Part shown: positions 26,154 to 33,079 of the stretch, in pieces
Layout of the letters: every line of letters begins with the position of its first letter
How positions within the stretch are numbered: position 1 is the first letter of the stretch
Assembly (NCBI RefSeq): GCF_051466335.1
Contig: NZ_CP195793.1
Coordinates: 3,534,001 to 3,598,000, forward strand
Origin: Planctomicrobium sp051466335
GTDB taxonomy: Bacteria; Planctomycetota; Planctomycetia; Planctomycetales; Planctomycetaceae
DNA: 64,000 bases
Reading direction: 5' to 3'
The notes under the pieces: generated by a model
The model's input: only the letters and a program-made list of their open reading frames with translations
Database searches by the model: none
Told to the model about the DNA's origin: nothing
Made by a program: the position numbers and the translations under genes

Positions 26154-27452
26154 TCAGGACTCTCGGAAGAACCTGCGTCCTTTGAGTTCAAAGCGAGGGA
26201 GGTTGCAAACCGACACGATTTCCGCGTGAAAGTTCAGGCGAACTTTGATCAGTCGCTCTATTTTCTGGATGAGCCGATTCAGCTCGTCCCCGTTCTCTGA
26301 AACGGTGTTGGACGATTCGATTTCAATCTTCAGATGCGGCATCGAGTGTTTGGTGATGACTGTCGCTCGGTACTCTGCCACGTCCTGAAACTCTCGCAGG
26401 ATTGCATCGATCGTTGAGGGGAAGACATTATTTCCCCGAATGGTGACCATGTCGTCTGTCCGACCGAGAATTCCGCCGTCGAGTCGCAGCATGGAATTTC
26501 CAGATGGAGCAGGCGTCGTCGCTGCCCGTACCAGATCACCCGTGCGGTAGCGAATCACCGGCTGTCCCCAGCGTCCGACATTGGTAATGACCAGTTCGCC
26601 CAGTTCTCCGGATGAAACTGGCCTCAGTGTCTCCTGATCGACGATTTCAGCGATGCATTGCGATTCGAGAATCGTCAGTTCCCGGGGGGTATCGATCGCT
26701 TCGATCCCCAGACAGCCAATGTCGGTCATTCCCCATTGATCGATGACGCGCGCTCCCCAATCCTGTTCAATGCGACTCCGCACAGCGGGGACTGCGGCTC
26801 CCGGTTCCCCGGCGAGCAACAGAATTCTGGCAGCGCTGTTGGCCAGATCAATCCCTTCTGCACGAGCGACATCTGCCATGCGCAGCGCATAGGTTGGAGT
26901 GCAGCAAATGATTGTCGCGCTCAAGTCTCTCATCATCTGCAGGCGTGATTCGGTGCTCATCCCCCCCATTGTGAGCGTGAGGTTGCCGATCCGCTGCGCC
27001 CCGCCACAGGCTCCCCAGAATCCGATGAACGGCCCGAACGAAAAAGGAAACGCGAAGATGTCCTCGGGACGAATCCCGATGAGACGATACATCTGCTCCC
27101 AGCATTCCATGACCCAGTTCCAACTGGCAGGCGTGTCCAGCCATCGGAGTGGCTTTCCGGTTGTTCCAGACGACTGATGAATGCGTGCATAAGAAGAAAC
27201 CGGGTAAGTCAGGTTCGTCCCGTATGGAGGATACTGAAGCTGATCGTCAACGACATCACTTTTTGAAAGCAGCGGGAAATCCTGCAGCTGATTGACTGAT
27301 GTCAGCGGTGCCGATGGGATGCCGTACTCGCTGAGCCGCTTTTCCCAGAACGGATTGCTTGAGCGGACAGCTTGAAGCAGACCGTTGAGCATGGTCAGTT
27401 GGCGGTCCTGCAATCGAGTCCGGTCGTAGGTTTCAGGCCGATCGAAATCCAT
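26154..27452 (-). CDS. Phenylacetate-CoA ligase (PaaK)-like adenylate-forming enzyme
   Basis: This is a 432-residue cytoplasmic adenylate-forming enzyme of the PaaK type. The phosphate loop reads HQSSGTTGKPLRW, the A5-like region has DQWGMTDIGCLGIE, and GELVITNVGRWGQPVIRYRTGDL forms the hinge region, followed by RTDDMVTIRGNNVFPSTID. The C-terminal catalytic lysine region is divergent. Substrates would be an aryl or acyl acid activated to AMP and then CoA. It is tail to tail with the ThDP decarboxylase. The ATG at 27452 is used; a TTG 15 bases upstream is possible and neither has a clear ribosome-binding site. Confidence 0.85.
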   Translation of the reverse strand: MDFDRPETYDRTRLQDRQLTMLNGLLQAVRSSNPFWEKRLSEYGIPSAPLTSVNQLQDFPLLSKSDVVDDQLQYPPYGTNLTYPVSSYARIHQSSGTTGKPLRWLDTPASWNWVMECWEQMYRLIGIRPEDIFAFPFSFGPFIGFWGACGGAQRIGNLTLTMGGMSTESRLQMMRDLSATIICCTPTYALRMADVARAEGIDLANSAARILLLAGEPGAAVPAVRSRIEQDWGARVIDQWGMTDIGCLGIEAIDTPRELTILESQCIAEIVDQETLRPVSSGELGELVITNVGRWGQPVIRYRTGDLVRAATTPAPSGNSMLRLDGGILGRTDDMVTIRGNNVFPSTIDAILREFQDVAEYRATVITKHSMPHLKIEIESSNTVSENGDELNRLIQKIERLIKVRLNFHAEIVSVCNLPRFELKGRRFFRES

Positions 27453-27717
27453 GCTGGGGTATTTCAAATATGAAGGACGAGGCGGGCATCAGGCGGACGT
27501 TCATTGTGGCATCGACAAAGGCCTGCGCAAAGTCAGCAGCCAGGCGATCAGTGGGGTCATCTGGAACTCCGCAAAAATTCACGGAGAAAGTCCAATTTTT
27601 TTGCAGAAATCATCTTCCACATGGTCATTTACCAGATTCAGGCTTTGCTCTCGCGCAACTGGGACCGTGTCGGATGTCGGCCCGCCCTGCCCTGCATGAT
27701 CAACTAAAGGAGCAATG

Positions 27718-28104
27718 ATGTCTGTGACACGCTCAAACGGAACCAAGATTCACCTCCCTCGCTCTGGTCCTGATCAATTCTGGCAGATCATCCACGAACA
27801 TTTTGCTGGTGAAGATAGTCTGAAGTGGAAATACCTCGCGATGCTGGCCCTTCGAGAAAATGCCGGTTGGCCGCTCGACCGTATTGGGAATGTGTTTGGG
27901 CATCCCAAGGGGCATATCACGCGGTGTCTGGCCCGGATCAAACAGCAGCTTCGCGAAGAGTTCCAAGCGTCTCCAGAGTTTCTCGAGCTCGACGATGAGT
28001 TGCATTGGGAACTTGAATCTGACGCGTTCGTTGGGGACGACGGTTCGGAATCAACATCCGCCCTTTTGGAGCACGCTCCCCGCCTTTTCCATCAGGCGAG
28101 CTAA
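27718..28104 (+). CDS. Helix-turn-helix protein opening the packaging/modification cluster
   Basis: This is a 128-residue small protein. The central region from about residue 38 to 80 reads ALRENAGWPLDRIGNVFGH followed by KGHITRCLARIKQQLREEF, a helix-turn-helix like sigma-70 region 4 or a phage regulator. The C-terminal third is acidic. TAAAGGAG sits five bases before ATG 27718, a strong ribosome-binding site, and a second ATG lies three bases earlier. It is the first of a tight plus-strand run of genes with ParB-N, ABC ATPase, GNAT and terminase proteins, so it may regulate that operon or act in DNA recognition. No precise family was recognised. Confidence 0.65.
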   Translation: MSVTRSNGTKIHLPRSGPDQFWQIIHEHFAGEDSLKWKYLAMLALRENAGWPLDRIGNVFGHPKGHITRCLARIKQQLREEFQASPEFLELDDELHWELESDAFVGDDGSESTSALLEHAPRLFHQAS

Positions 28105-28161
28105 TTTCCAGATCTATCGATCCAGCAATCATCTCATCCAACATTCCTTGGAAAACTCTGT

Positions 28162-28734
28162 ATGAATCTGAAAAAGCTCTCCATCGATCTGTTGAATCCC
28201 GCTCCCTATAACCCTCGTGTGAAACTCAAGCCCGGGGATGCTCGCTGGAATAAGCTCGCCCGCTCACTCGAAGAATTTGATCTGGTTCAGCCAATCATCT
28301 GGAACTCGCGAACAGGAAACGTCGTCGGTGGTCATCAACGCCTTCAGATCCTCAAGCATCGGGGTGATACTGAAATTGACTGCGTTGTGGTCGACCTTCC
28401 TCTGGAACGTGAAAAGGCGCTGAATGTCACTCTGAACAACGCCTCCGTGGGAAGCGAATGGGAAGCCGATCAACTCGTGAACCTGATCTCCGAATTGCAG
28501 GAACTCCCAGACTTTGATGCAACACTGACAGGCTTCGACGCTCAGCAGTTGAAGGATCTGGTGTTGAGGCCAGAGGACTCTTTCAATTCCTTGGACAATT
28601 CAGAAATTCCGCCGGAATCCAAAGGCATTCATGTCACGCTGGAAATCGACGAGAGTGACTGGGAAGAGATCGAAGAACGCCTGAATGCCGTCCTTGCAGA
28701 CTTCCCTGCAACGCGCCTGCACCTCCGCCGCTGA
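28162..28734 (+). CDS. ParB-N (ParB/Srx-like) domain protein
   Basis: This is a 190-residue protein. The N-terminal ParB-like domain has the opening motif LLNPAPYNPR (residues 11-19), a conserved helix RWNKLARSLEEFDLVQPIIWN, and GGHQRLQIL (56-64), which corresponds to the GxxR nucleotide-binding motif used by ParB CTPases. The chromosomal ParB DNA-binding helix-turn-helix and dimer domains are missing; the C-terminal half is acidic and helical. There is no ParA partner. Such single ParB-N proteins occur in phages, next to terminases, methylases and base-modifying enzymes. It is 57 bases after the helix-turn-helix gene and about 70 before the ATPase gene. Confidence 0.83.
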   Translation: MNLKKLSIDLLNPAPYNPRVKLKPGDARWNKLARSLEEFDLVQPIIWNSRTGNVVGGHQRLQILKHRGDTEIDCVVVDLPLEREKALNVTLNNASVGSEWEADQLVNLISELQELPDFDATLTGFDAQQLKDLVLRPEDSFNSLDNSEIPPESKGIHVTLEIDESDWEEIEERLNAVLADFPATRLHLRR

Positions 28735-28803
28735 TGACGGGCACATTGGGTCGCCACTTTTCTAACTTCCCTTTTCCCCACGATCGCAACGAAGGAATAA
28801 CCG

Positions 28804-29565
28804 TTGAGAATTCATGTGTCGCATCGTTTTTTGCCTCACACCGCATCAGTGCGGTCTTCACAAGTGATGGACCATTTCGGAGTCACCTTCGAGCAGGGTG
28901 AGCATGTCGTCGCCGCGAATGTCGAAATTCCGATTCAGAATGGTCAGCTGGTGCTTTTCACGGGGGAAAGCGGATCTGGAAAGTCATCGATGATGCGGCA
29001 AGCTGCGGCCCTTCTACGACAGGAAGGAAGGACCGTCATCGATCTCGATCAATTGAGTTGGAAGAGCCAGACGCTGGTCGATCTGATGAATCTTCCGCTG
29101 GATGAATGTCTGCAACTTCTTGCGAGTTGCGGCCTGGCGGAAGCTCAGTTGATGCTACGCACTCCTGAAGAACTTTCCGATGGTCAACGTTATCGATTCC
29201 GAATTGCGTTTGCCCTTTCGCAGAAACCCGACTGGGTTGTTGCTGACGAATTCGCTGCGACGCTTGATCGTCAACTTGCACGCTTACTCGCGTTTAACTT
29301 ACGGAAGATTGCAACGCGGACTGGAACCGGATTTCTGCTGGCAACTACCCATGAGGACGTGGCCAACGATCTCTCTGCCGACTTTCACCTGAGATGTCAC
29401 CTGTCAGGGGGACATGAACACGTTTCTGAACCTGGTGAAAGTAATGACGACACCTTAAAAAAAAAGAATGTGGTCTCACAAAAGGGATGTGGATTTCCAC
29501 CGCGTCCAAGTCCGATTGGTCGTACTTCTCTCGGTGGCATTATCGGAGCCACCATCTGGGACTGA
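28804..29565 (+). CDS. ABC-type ATPase, probable N-terminal half of an ABC-GNAT protein
   Basis: This is a soluble ABC-type P-loop ATPase with no transporter partner. The Walker A motif is GESGSGKSS (residues 54-62), the signature is LSDGQRYRFR (124-133), Walker B ends in VVADE (Asp148, Glu149), and the switch histidine is His183 in ATTHED. It starts with TTG, preceded by GAAGGA at good spacing. The sequence matches the family in which an ABC ATPase is fused to a predicted acetyltransferase. Here the frame runs over a nine-A tract at residues 219-221 and then continues for only 33 unrelated-looking residues. A -1 shift at A AAA AAG would instead join it to the GNAT gene below, giving about 426 residues. 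Confidence 0.82.
   Translation: MRIHVSHRFLPHTASVRSSQVMDHFGVTFEQGEHVVAANVEIPIQNGQLVLFTGESGSGKSSMMRQAAALLRQEGRTVIDLDQLSWKSQTLVDLMNLPLDECLQLLASCGLAEAQLMLRTPEELSDGQRYRFRIAFALSQKPDWVVADEFAATLDRQLARLLAFNLRKIATRTGTGFLLATTHEDVANDLSADFHLRCHLSGGHEHVSEPGESNDDTLKKKNVVSQKGCGFPPRPSPIGRTSLGGIIGATIWD
29457..29466 (+). promoter_or_regulatory. Candidate -1 frameshift or transcript-slippage site (nine A then G)
   Basis: Positions 29457-29465 are nine A residues, followed by G. In the ATPase frame this reads AAA AAA AAG and contains the heptamer A AAA AAG (29460-29466), the efficient E. coli dnaX-type slippery sequence. Slipping back one base places the ribosome in the GNAT frame. Hairpins GTGG-ATTT-CCAC (29489-29500) and GGTGGC/GCCACC (about 29532-29552) lie downstream and could stimulate it. 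RNA polymerase slippage on the A run would have the same effect. Confidence 0.6.
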
Positions 29566-30083
29566 TTCGAAAGATGTACCTTCTTTGGGATGCAACGGAG
29601 CCCATCGGAATTTGTGTGTTTGTCGCTCCTCCGAAAACGCTCGCTCAGCGGAATCGCTTTTTCGGAAGGAGTGGAAAATGGGACAGGACGACGCTTCGCA
29701 CGCTCAACCGACAGCTGATCTCCCTCTCTCGAGTGGTCCTCCATCCAACCTATCGCGGAGCCGGAATCGCTCATCGATTTATCCGTCGGTGCTGTGAGCT
29801 CAGCCCGTATCCCTGGATTGAAACTCTCGCACAGATGGGACACATCAACCCGTTTTTCGAGAGAGCCGGTTTCCTTCGCATCGGTTCGTCGGCGGCCAGT
29901 GTTCGTTCGCGTGAATCGCATTCAATGATCTATCGCAGGCAGCAGAAACATGGCAAAAAAGCTGGCTTCCTCACAAAAGAGACCTACGAAAAAAGCCGGT
30001 TTGCAAACCCGGTCTACTACATCTTCGACAACCGAAAACAAATCGGAAGCTCGAACTTCGAAAATGCCGGACAGCCAGGCTGA
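29466..30083 (+). CDS. Mom-like GNAT-family protein, probable C-terminal half of an ABC-GNAT fusion
   Basis: This domain of about 205 residues, read from the -1 frame after the A run, is a GNAT fold: SDWSYFSRWHYRSHHLG opens it, LNRQLISLSRVVLHPTYRG AGIAHRFI is the acyl-CoA-binding strand and loop (R-G-x-G-x-A), and ETLAQMGHINPFFERAGFL follows. This pattern, with SRVVxHPxYRGxG and MGxxNPFFExAGM-like parts, is that of the acetyltransferase-like half of ABC-GNAT proteins and resembles phage Mom proteins that modify adenine in DNA. An ATG at 29487 could start it alone, but AAAAGGG abuts it with no spacing. Its last 134 bases also encode the start of the terminase small-subunit-like gene in another frame. 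Confidence 0.72.
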   Translation, partial: ECGLTKGMWISTASKSDWSYFSRWHYRSHHLGLIRKMYLLWDATEPIGICVFVAPPKTLAQRNRFFGRSGKWDRTTLRTLNRQLISLSRVVLHPTYRGAGIAHRFIRRCCELSPYPWIETLAQMGHINPFFERAGFLRIGSSAASVRSRESHSMIYRRQQKHGKKAGFLTKETYEKSRFANPVYYIFDNRKQIGSSNFENAGQPG

Positions 30084-30591
30084 AGATGCGTCGACACTCT
30101 TTGCACTCGATGGGTGCCATCGCGAGTTCGACGCGGCGCGACAGTCCTCCTACCTGCATCTGCTCACACGTGGAGCCTCGCCCGCGGTTGCCTGTCAGCA
30201 GCTTGGCCTCTCACTCGTGACGGTGGCTCAATCTCTGGAGGCCAACAGCCAGTTCCGCGGACTCTGGGAACGCGTCAACGAATTGCTGAGCCAGAATGTA
30301 GCAGCCGCACTGTACCGATCTGCGATGGAAGGGAGCGTCTCAGCCCAGACGTTCTATCTGAAAAATAAGCCGCCTCCAGAATGGCCATCTGAAAGTCATT
30401 CCCCCACAACACTCGCCGACGAAATCACGGACGATGAACTCATTGAACAGTTCCGCAAGGAAGCACCTCTCCTACTTGCTCAGCTCGCAACACAGGATTC
30501 TTCGGAAGAAGGCTCTCGAACATCCCGAGACATTCCGGAATCTGCTCAAACTTCCCGGAGACGAAGTGGTTCGCCTCGCGGACGTCATTGA
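29950..30591 (+). CDS. Terminase small-subunit-like DNA-binding protein
   Basis: This is a 213-residue protein. A Lys/Ser/Thr-rich basic N-terminus of about 40 residues is followed by a helical domain with a helix-turn-helix (LLTRGASPAVACQQLGLSLVTVAQSLEANSQF), then AALYRSAMEGSVSAQTFYLKNK, a segment typical of phage small terminase or phBC6A51-like proteins that recognise DNA and drive packaging. The frame starts inside the GNAT gene; an internal ATG at 30064 would shorten the overlap from 134 to 20 bases. The 3' end overlaps the large terminase gene by 158 bases. Identity as TerS rests on context plus general fold. Confidence 0.65.
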   Translation: MAKKLASSQKRPTKKAGLQTRSTTSSTTENKSEARTSKMPDSQAEDASTLFALDGCHREFDAARQSSYLHLLTRGASPAVACQQLGLSLVTVAQSLEANSQFRGLWERVNELLSQNVAAALYRSAMEGSVSAQTFYLKNKPPPEWPSESHSPTTLADEITDDELIEQFRKEAPLLLAQLATQDSSEEGSRTSRDIPESAQTSRRRSGSPRGRH

Positions 30592-31930
30592 ACCGTGGCA
30601 ACTGAAAGATCTCAGGGCGTTAGACCCGGGCTGGCAAGACCTCGCAGGAAGATCGGCCCAGCCCCAGGGGGCTCCTCTTCGCCGCTCCTATGTGGAACGC
30701 CCCCGCGGACATTCCAAAACTTCGGACATGGCTGTGCAGATTGCGTGGATCCTGATCGCGGCCCGTCAACCGGTCATTGGGATCGCAGCAGCTGCAGATC
30801 GGGAACAGGCTCATTTCCTTCACGATGCCATTCACCGGTTGGCAAAGTGCAACCAGTGTCTGTTCGAATCGATTCGCTTCGTTGAACATCAGATCCGAAA
30901 TCAGCAAACGGGGAGTCGACTTGATGTGATCGCCTCGGATGTCAGCGGCTCCTTCGGGGCGCTTCCAGATTTTATCGTTTGTGACGAACTGAGCCATTGG
31001 TCGAAGCCGGAGCTTTGGCACTCGCTCTTCTCATCAGCCGCCAAGAAGCCGAAGTGCATCCTCTCGATCCTCACCAATGCAGGGGTCGGACGAGGATGGC
31101 AATGGGATGTCCGGGAACGAGCAAGAACGGATCGTCGATGGAACTTCAGTTCCTTGGAAGGCCCCCAGGCACCGTGGATCAGCGACGACATTCTCGCTGA
31201 GCAACGTGCGATGCTTCCGCAGTCAGTCTACGAGAGACTCTGGTTAAACATCTGGCAGCAAGCGGAAGGGAATTTCCTGACCCTGCAGGAAGTCGAAGCC
31301 TGCCGTCGCGATGGGCTGCGCATGCAATCTTCCGGTAGTGCTCATCATCAGTACGTAGCTGCGATCGACTACGCCGAAAAGCATGACTACACCGTCGGTT
31401 GCATCTGTCATCTCGAAGGAGACGTGGTCATCGTCGACCGCATGGATGTCGTCGTTCCGGGACCAGACACTCCAACACAGATCTCATGGGTTGAAAACTG
31501 GATTGAAGAAACTTCCAGGCAATTTGGCAGAGTCCGTTACGTCGTCGACGAGTTTCAGCTTGTCGGAACAATTCAGAAACTCGAGAATCGTTACCCCATC
31601 CAACGATTCCGATTTGCTGGGGGAGAAGGAAACCATCGACTGGCAGTGACGCTTCGGCAATTCGTGATCCACCAACGAATTCACTGGTATCCGGGGTGTG
31701 GAATGATTGCATCGCCACATCGCGACGATCTCGAAACGGAACTCGCCTCTCTCATCCTCAAGCAATCGAGCAACGGGCGATTACGAATCGATCACCAGTC
31801 GAGTCGACAACACCATGATGATCGTGCTTTCTCGCTTGGAGTCGCCTGCCTCACACTGACAGAGAATCAGACCGCCGACGATTTTATGGTGATCACAGAT
31901 CCCTTCGAACCGGGGCAATATGGCTGGTAA
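30434..31930 (+). CDS. Large terminase (DNA-packaging ATPase and nuclease)
   Basis: This 498-residue protein looks like a complete viral DNA-packaging motor subunit. The N-terminal ATPase has the Walker A-like ERPRGHSKTSD (88-98) and Walker B FIVCDELSHW with Asp184-Glu185. The C-terminal RNase-H-like nuclease has the three acidic sites: AAIDYAEKHDYTVG (Asp312), YVVDEFQLVG (Asp372) and HHDDRAFSLGVA (Asp462-Asp463). No motif is broken, so it is probably functional. There is no portal, capsid or tail gene in the window. A shorter start at GTG 30566 has GGAG five bases upstream, but residues before it resemble the family N-terminus, so the longer form is kept. It ends 51 bases before the phosphatase gene. 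Confidence 0.83.
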   Translation: MNSLNSSARKHLSYLLSSQHRILRKKALEHPETFRNLLKLPGDEVVRLADVIEPWQLKDLRALDPGWQDLAGRSAQPQGAPLRRSYVERPRGHSKTSDMAVQIAWILIAARQPVIGIAAAADREQAHFLHDAIHRLAKCNQCLFESIRFVEHQIRNQQTGSRLDVIASDVSGSFGALPDFIVCDELSHWSKPELWHSLFSSAAKKPKCILSILTNAGVGRGWQWDVRERARTDRRWNFSSLEGPQAPWISDDILAEQRAMLPQSVYERLWLNIWQQAEGNFLTLQEVEACRRDGLRMQSSGSAHHQYVAAIDYAEKHDYTVGCICHLEGDVVIVDRMDVVVPGPDTPTQISWVENWIEETSRQFGRVRYVVDEFQLVGTIQKLENRYPIQRFRFAGGEGNHRLAVTLRQFVIHQRIHWYPGCGMIASPHRDDLETELASLILKQSSNGRLRIDHQSSRQHHDDRAFSLGVACLTLTENQTADDFMVITDPFEPGQYGW

Positions 31931-31981
31931 TTTATCGGTAACCACTTTCTGCCTATTGATGCTTTGGGTTATGATCCGGAC

Positions 31982-32662
31982 ATGAGTCTTTTTGCGATTG
32001 GTGATATTCACGGGTGCGGCACTGCACTCCTGACGCTCGTTGAACGTGTCCCGATGACTTCTGACGATACGGTCATAACGCTAGGGGACTATGTGGATCG
32101 TGGGCCTCAGTCTCGGCAAGTGCTGGATTGGGTGATGGAGCGAACGGCGACAGGAAAGTGCATTCCTCTGCGCGGCAATCATGAAATCATGATGCTCGAC
32201 GCCATTTTCGGTCGCATGCCGATGGGGCTGTGGTTGCAGTACGGGGGGAAAGAAGCACTCGATTCCTACGCAGCGGAAGGCGAGCGTGGAGTCCCTGAGG
32301 AAATTCCGCAATCCCATCTGCAATTCATTGAATCGCAGCTCCTCCCTTACTACGAATCAGAGACTCACATTTTCGTGCACGCCAGCGTCGAACCGCAGTT
32401 TTCACTCGCTGAGCAAATCCCAGATTCTTTGTACTGGACAAGATTCAACGGCATTCGTCCGCATCGTTCTGGTAAAACGATTATTTGCGGACATACAGCA
32501 CAAAAATCTGGGCTTCCCGCGAATGTCGGCCATGCGGTTTGCATTGACACCTGGGCCTGCGGAGATGGCTGGCTCACCTGCCTGAATGTGGATACGGGAG
32601 AATACTTCCAAGCCAAAAACACTGGAGAATTTCGCTTGCTCAATCTCGATCAGACGCAATGA
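31982..32662 (+). CDS. PPP-family metallophosphatase (bacterial/phage lambda type)
   Basis: This is a 226-residue cytoplasmic phosphatase with all PPP metal motifs: GDIHGC (residues 6-11), GDYVDRGPQS (38-47), RGNHEIM (66-72), a later HAS histidine and CGHTAQ. Relatives remove phosphate from Ser/Thr/Tyr of proteins, or hydrolyse dinucleotide tetraphosphates (ApaH-like). The small size and motif spacing match the lambda phosphatase/PrpE group. The ATG at 31982 is preferred because the catalytic motif starts five residues later. It follows the large terminase gene by 51 bases, so it could share a transcript with the packaging cluster or be an ordinary chromosomal gene. Confidence 0.85.
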   Translation: MSLFAIGDIHGCGTALLTLVERVPMTSDDTVITLGDYVDRGPQSRQVLDWVMERTATGKCIPLRGNHEIMMLDAIFGRMPMGLWLQYGGKEALDSYAAEGERGVPEEIPQSHLQFIESQLLPYYESETHIFVHASVEPQFSLAEQIPDSLYWTRFNGIRPHRSGKTIICGHTAQKSGLPANVGHAVCIDTWACGDGWLTCLNVDTGEYFQAKNTGEFRLLNLDQTQ

Positions 32663-32681
32663 AATTTGGTGGTAGGTGGGG

Positions 32682-33050
32682 ATGATGCAGATCCTGGTAC
32701 ACGAACACAAATCTTTCTGGACCGCAGAACTCGAACGCTCTCTCGCGAAGCTGGATCAGGTCTCGTTCCGCTGGCGTCCGTATCAGAAAGAACTATTCGA
32801 AGAACTATCGAACGCGAAGATCGTCATCCTCGTTGTACCAGCGACAGATGCGAGTCTCGATCTCGTTCGTCAAATTCTCACACTCGCTCCTCATCTTCAC
32901 GTTGTTTGTCTGATGGAGTCCGTTGCGGGCGAATGGGAATGGTTGGCCAGAGAACTGGGAGCTTCTGCGATCTTTACAGATACTGAAGAAAAGTCACGTG
33001 TCACTACCGCGATCGAACGGTTGATCCAGCTTGACCGGTCAAAGACCTGA
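32682..33050 (+). CDS. Small receiver-like hypothetical protein
   Basis: This is a 122-residue protein with alternating strands and helices (KIVILVVPATDASLDLVRQIL, HLHVVCLME, WEWLARELGASAIFTD) like a response-regulator receiver fold, but without the conserved phospho-acceptor context. The ATG at 32682 lies behind AGGTGGGG. It is 19 bases after the phosphatase stop and convergent with mutL. A degenerate receiver or pseudo-receiver domain is the best guess; confidence in any function is low. Confidence 0.6.
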   Translation: MMQILVHEHKSFWTAELERSLAKLDQVSFRWRPYQKELFEELSNAKIVILVVPATDASLDLVRQILTLAPHLHVVCLMESVAGEWEWLARELGASAIFTDTEEKSRVTTAIERLIQLDRSKT

Positions 33051-33079
33051 AACCTCAGCGGCCCCGTCTTCCGTAGCGG

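Noticed and set aside
29457..29465. Simple sequencing error in the nine-A run as the cause of the split ABC-GNAT gene
   Set aside because: Not excluded, but the exact A AAA AAG phase and downstream hairpins fit programmed slippage, so it is kept as a finding with this alternative stated.
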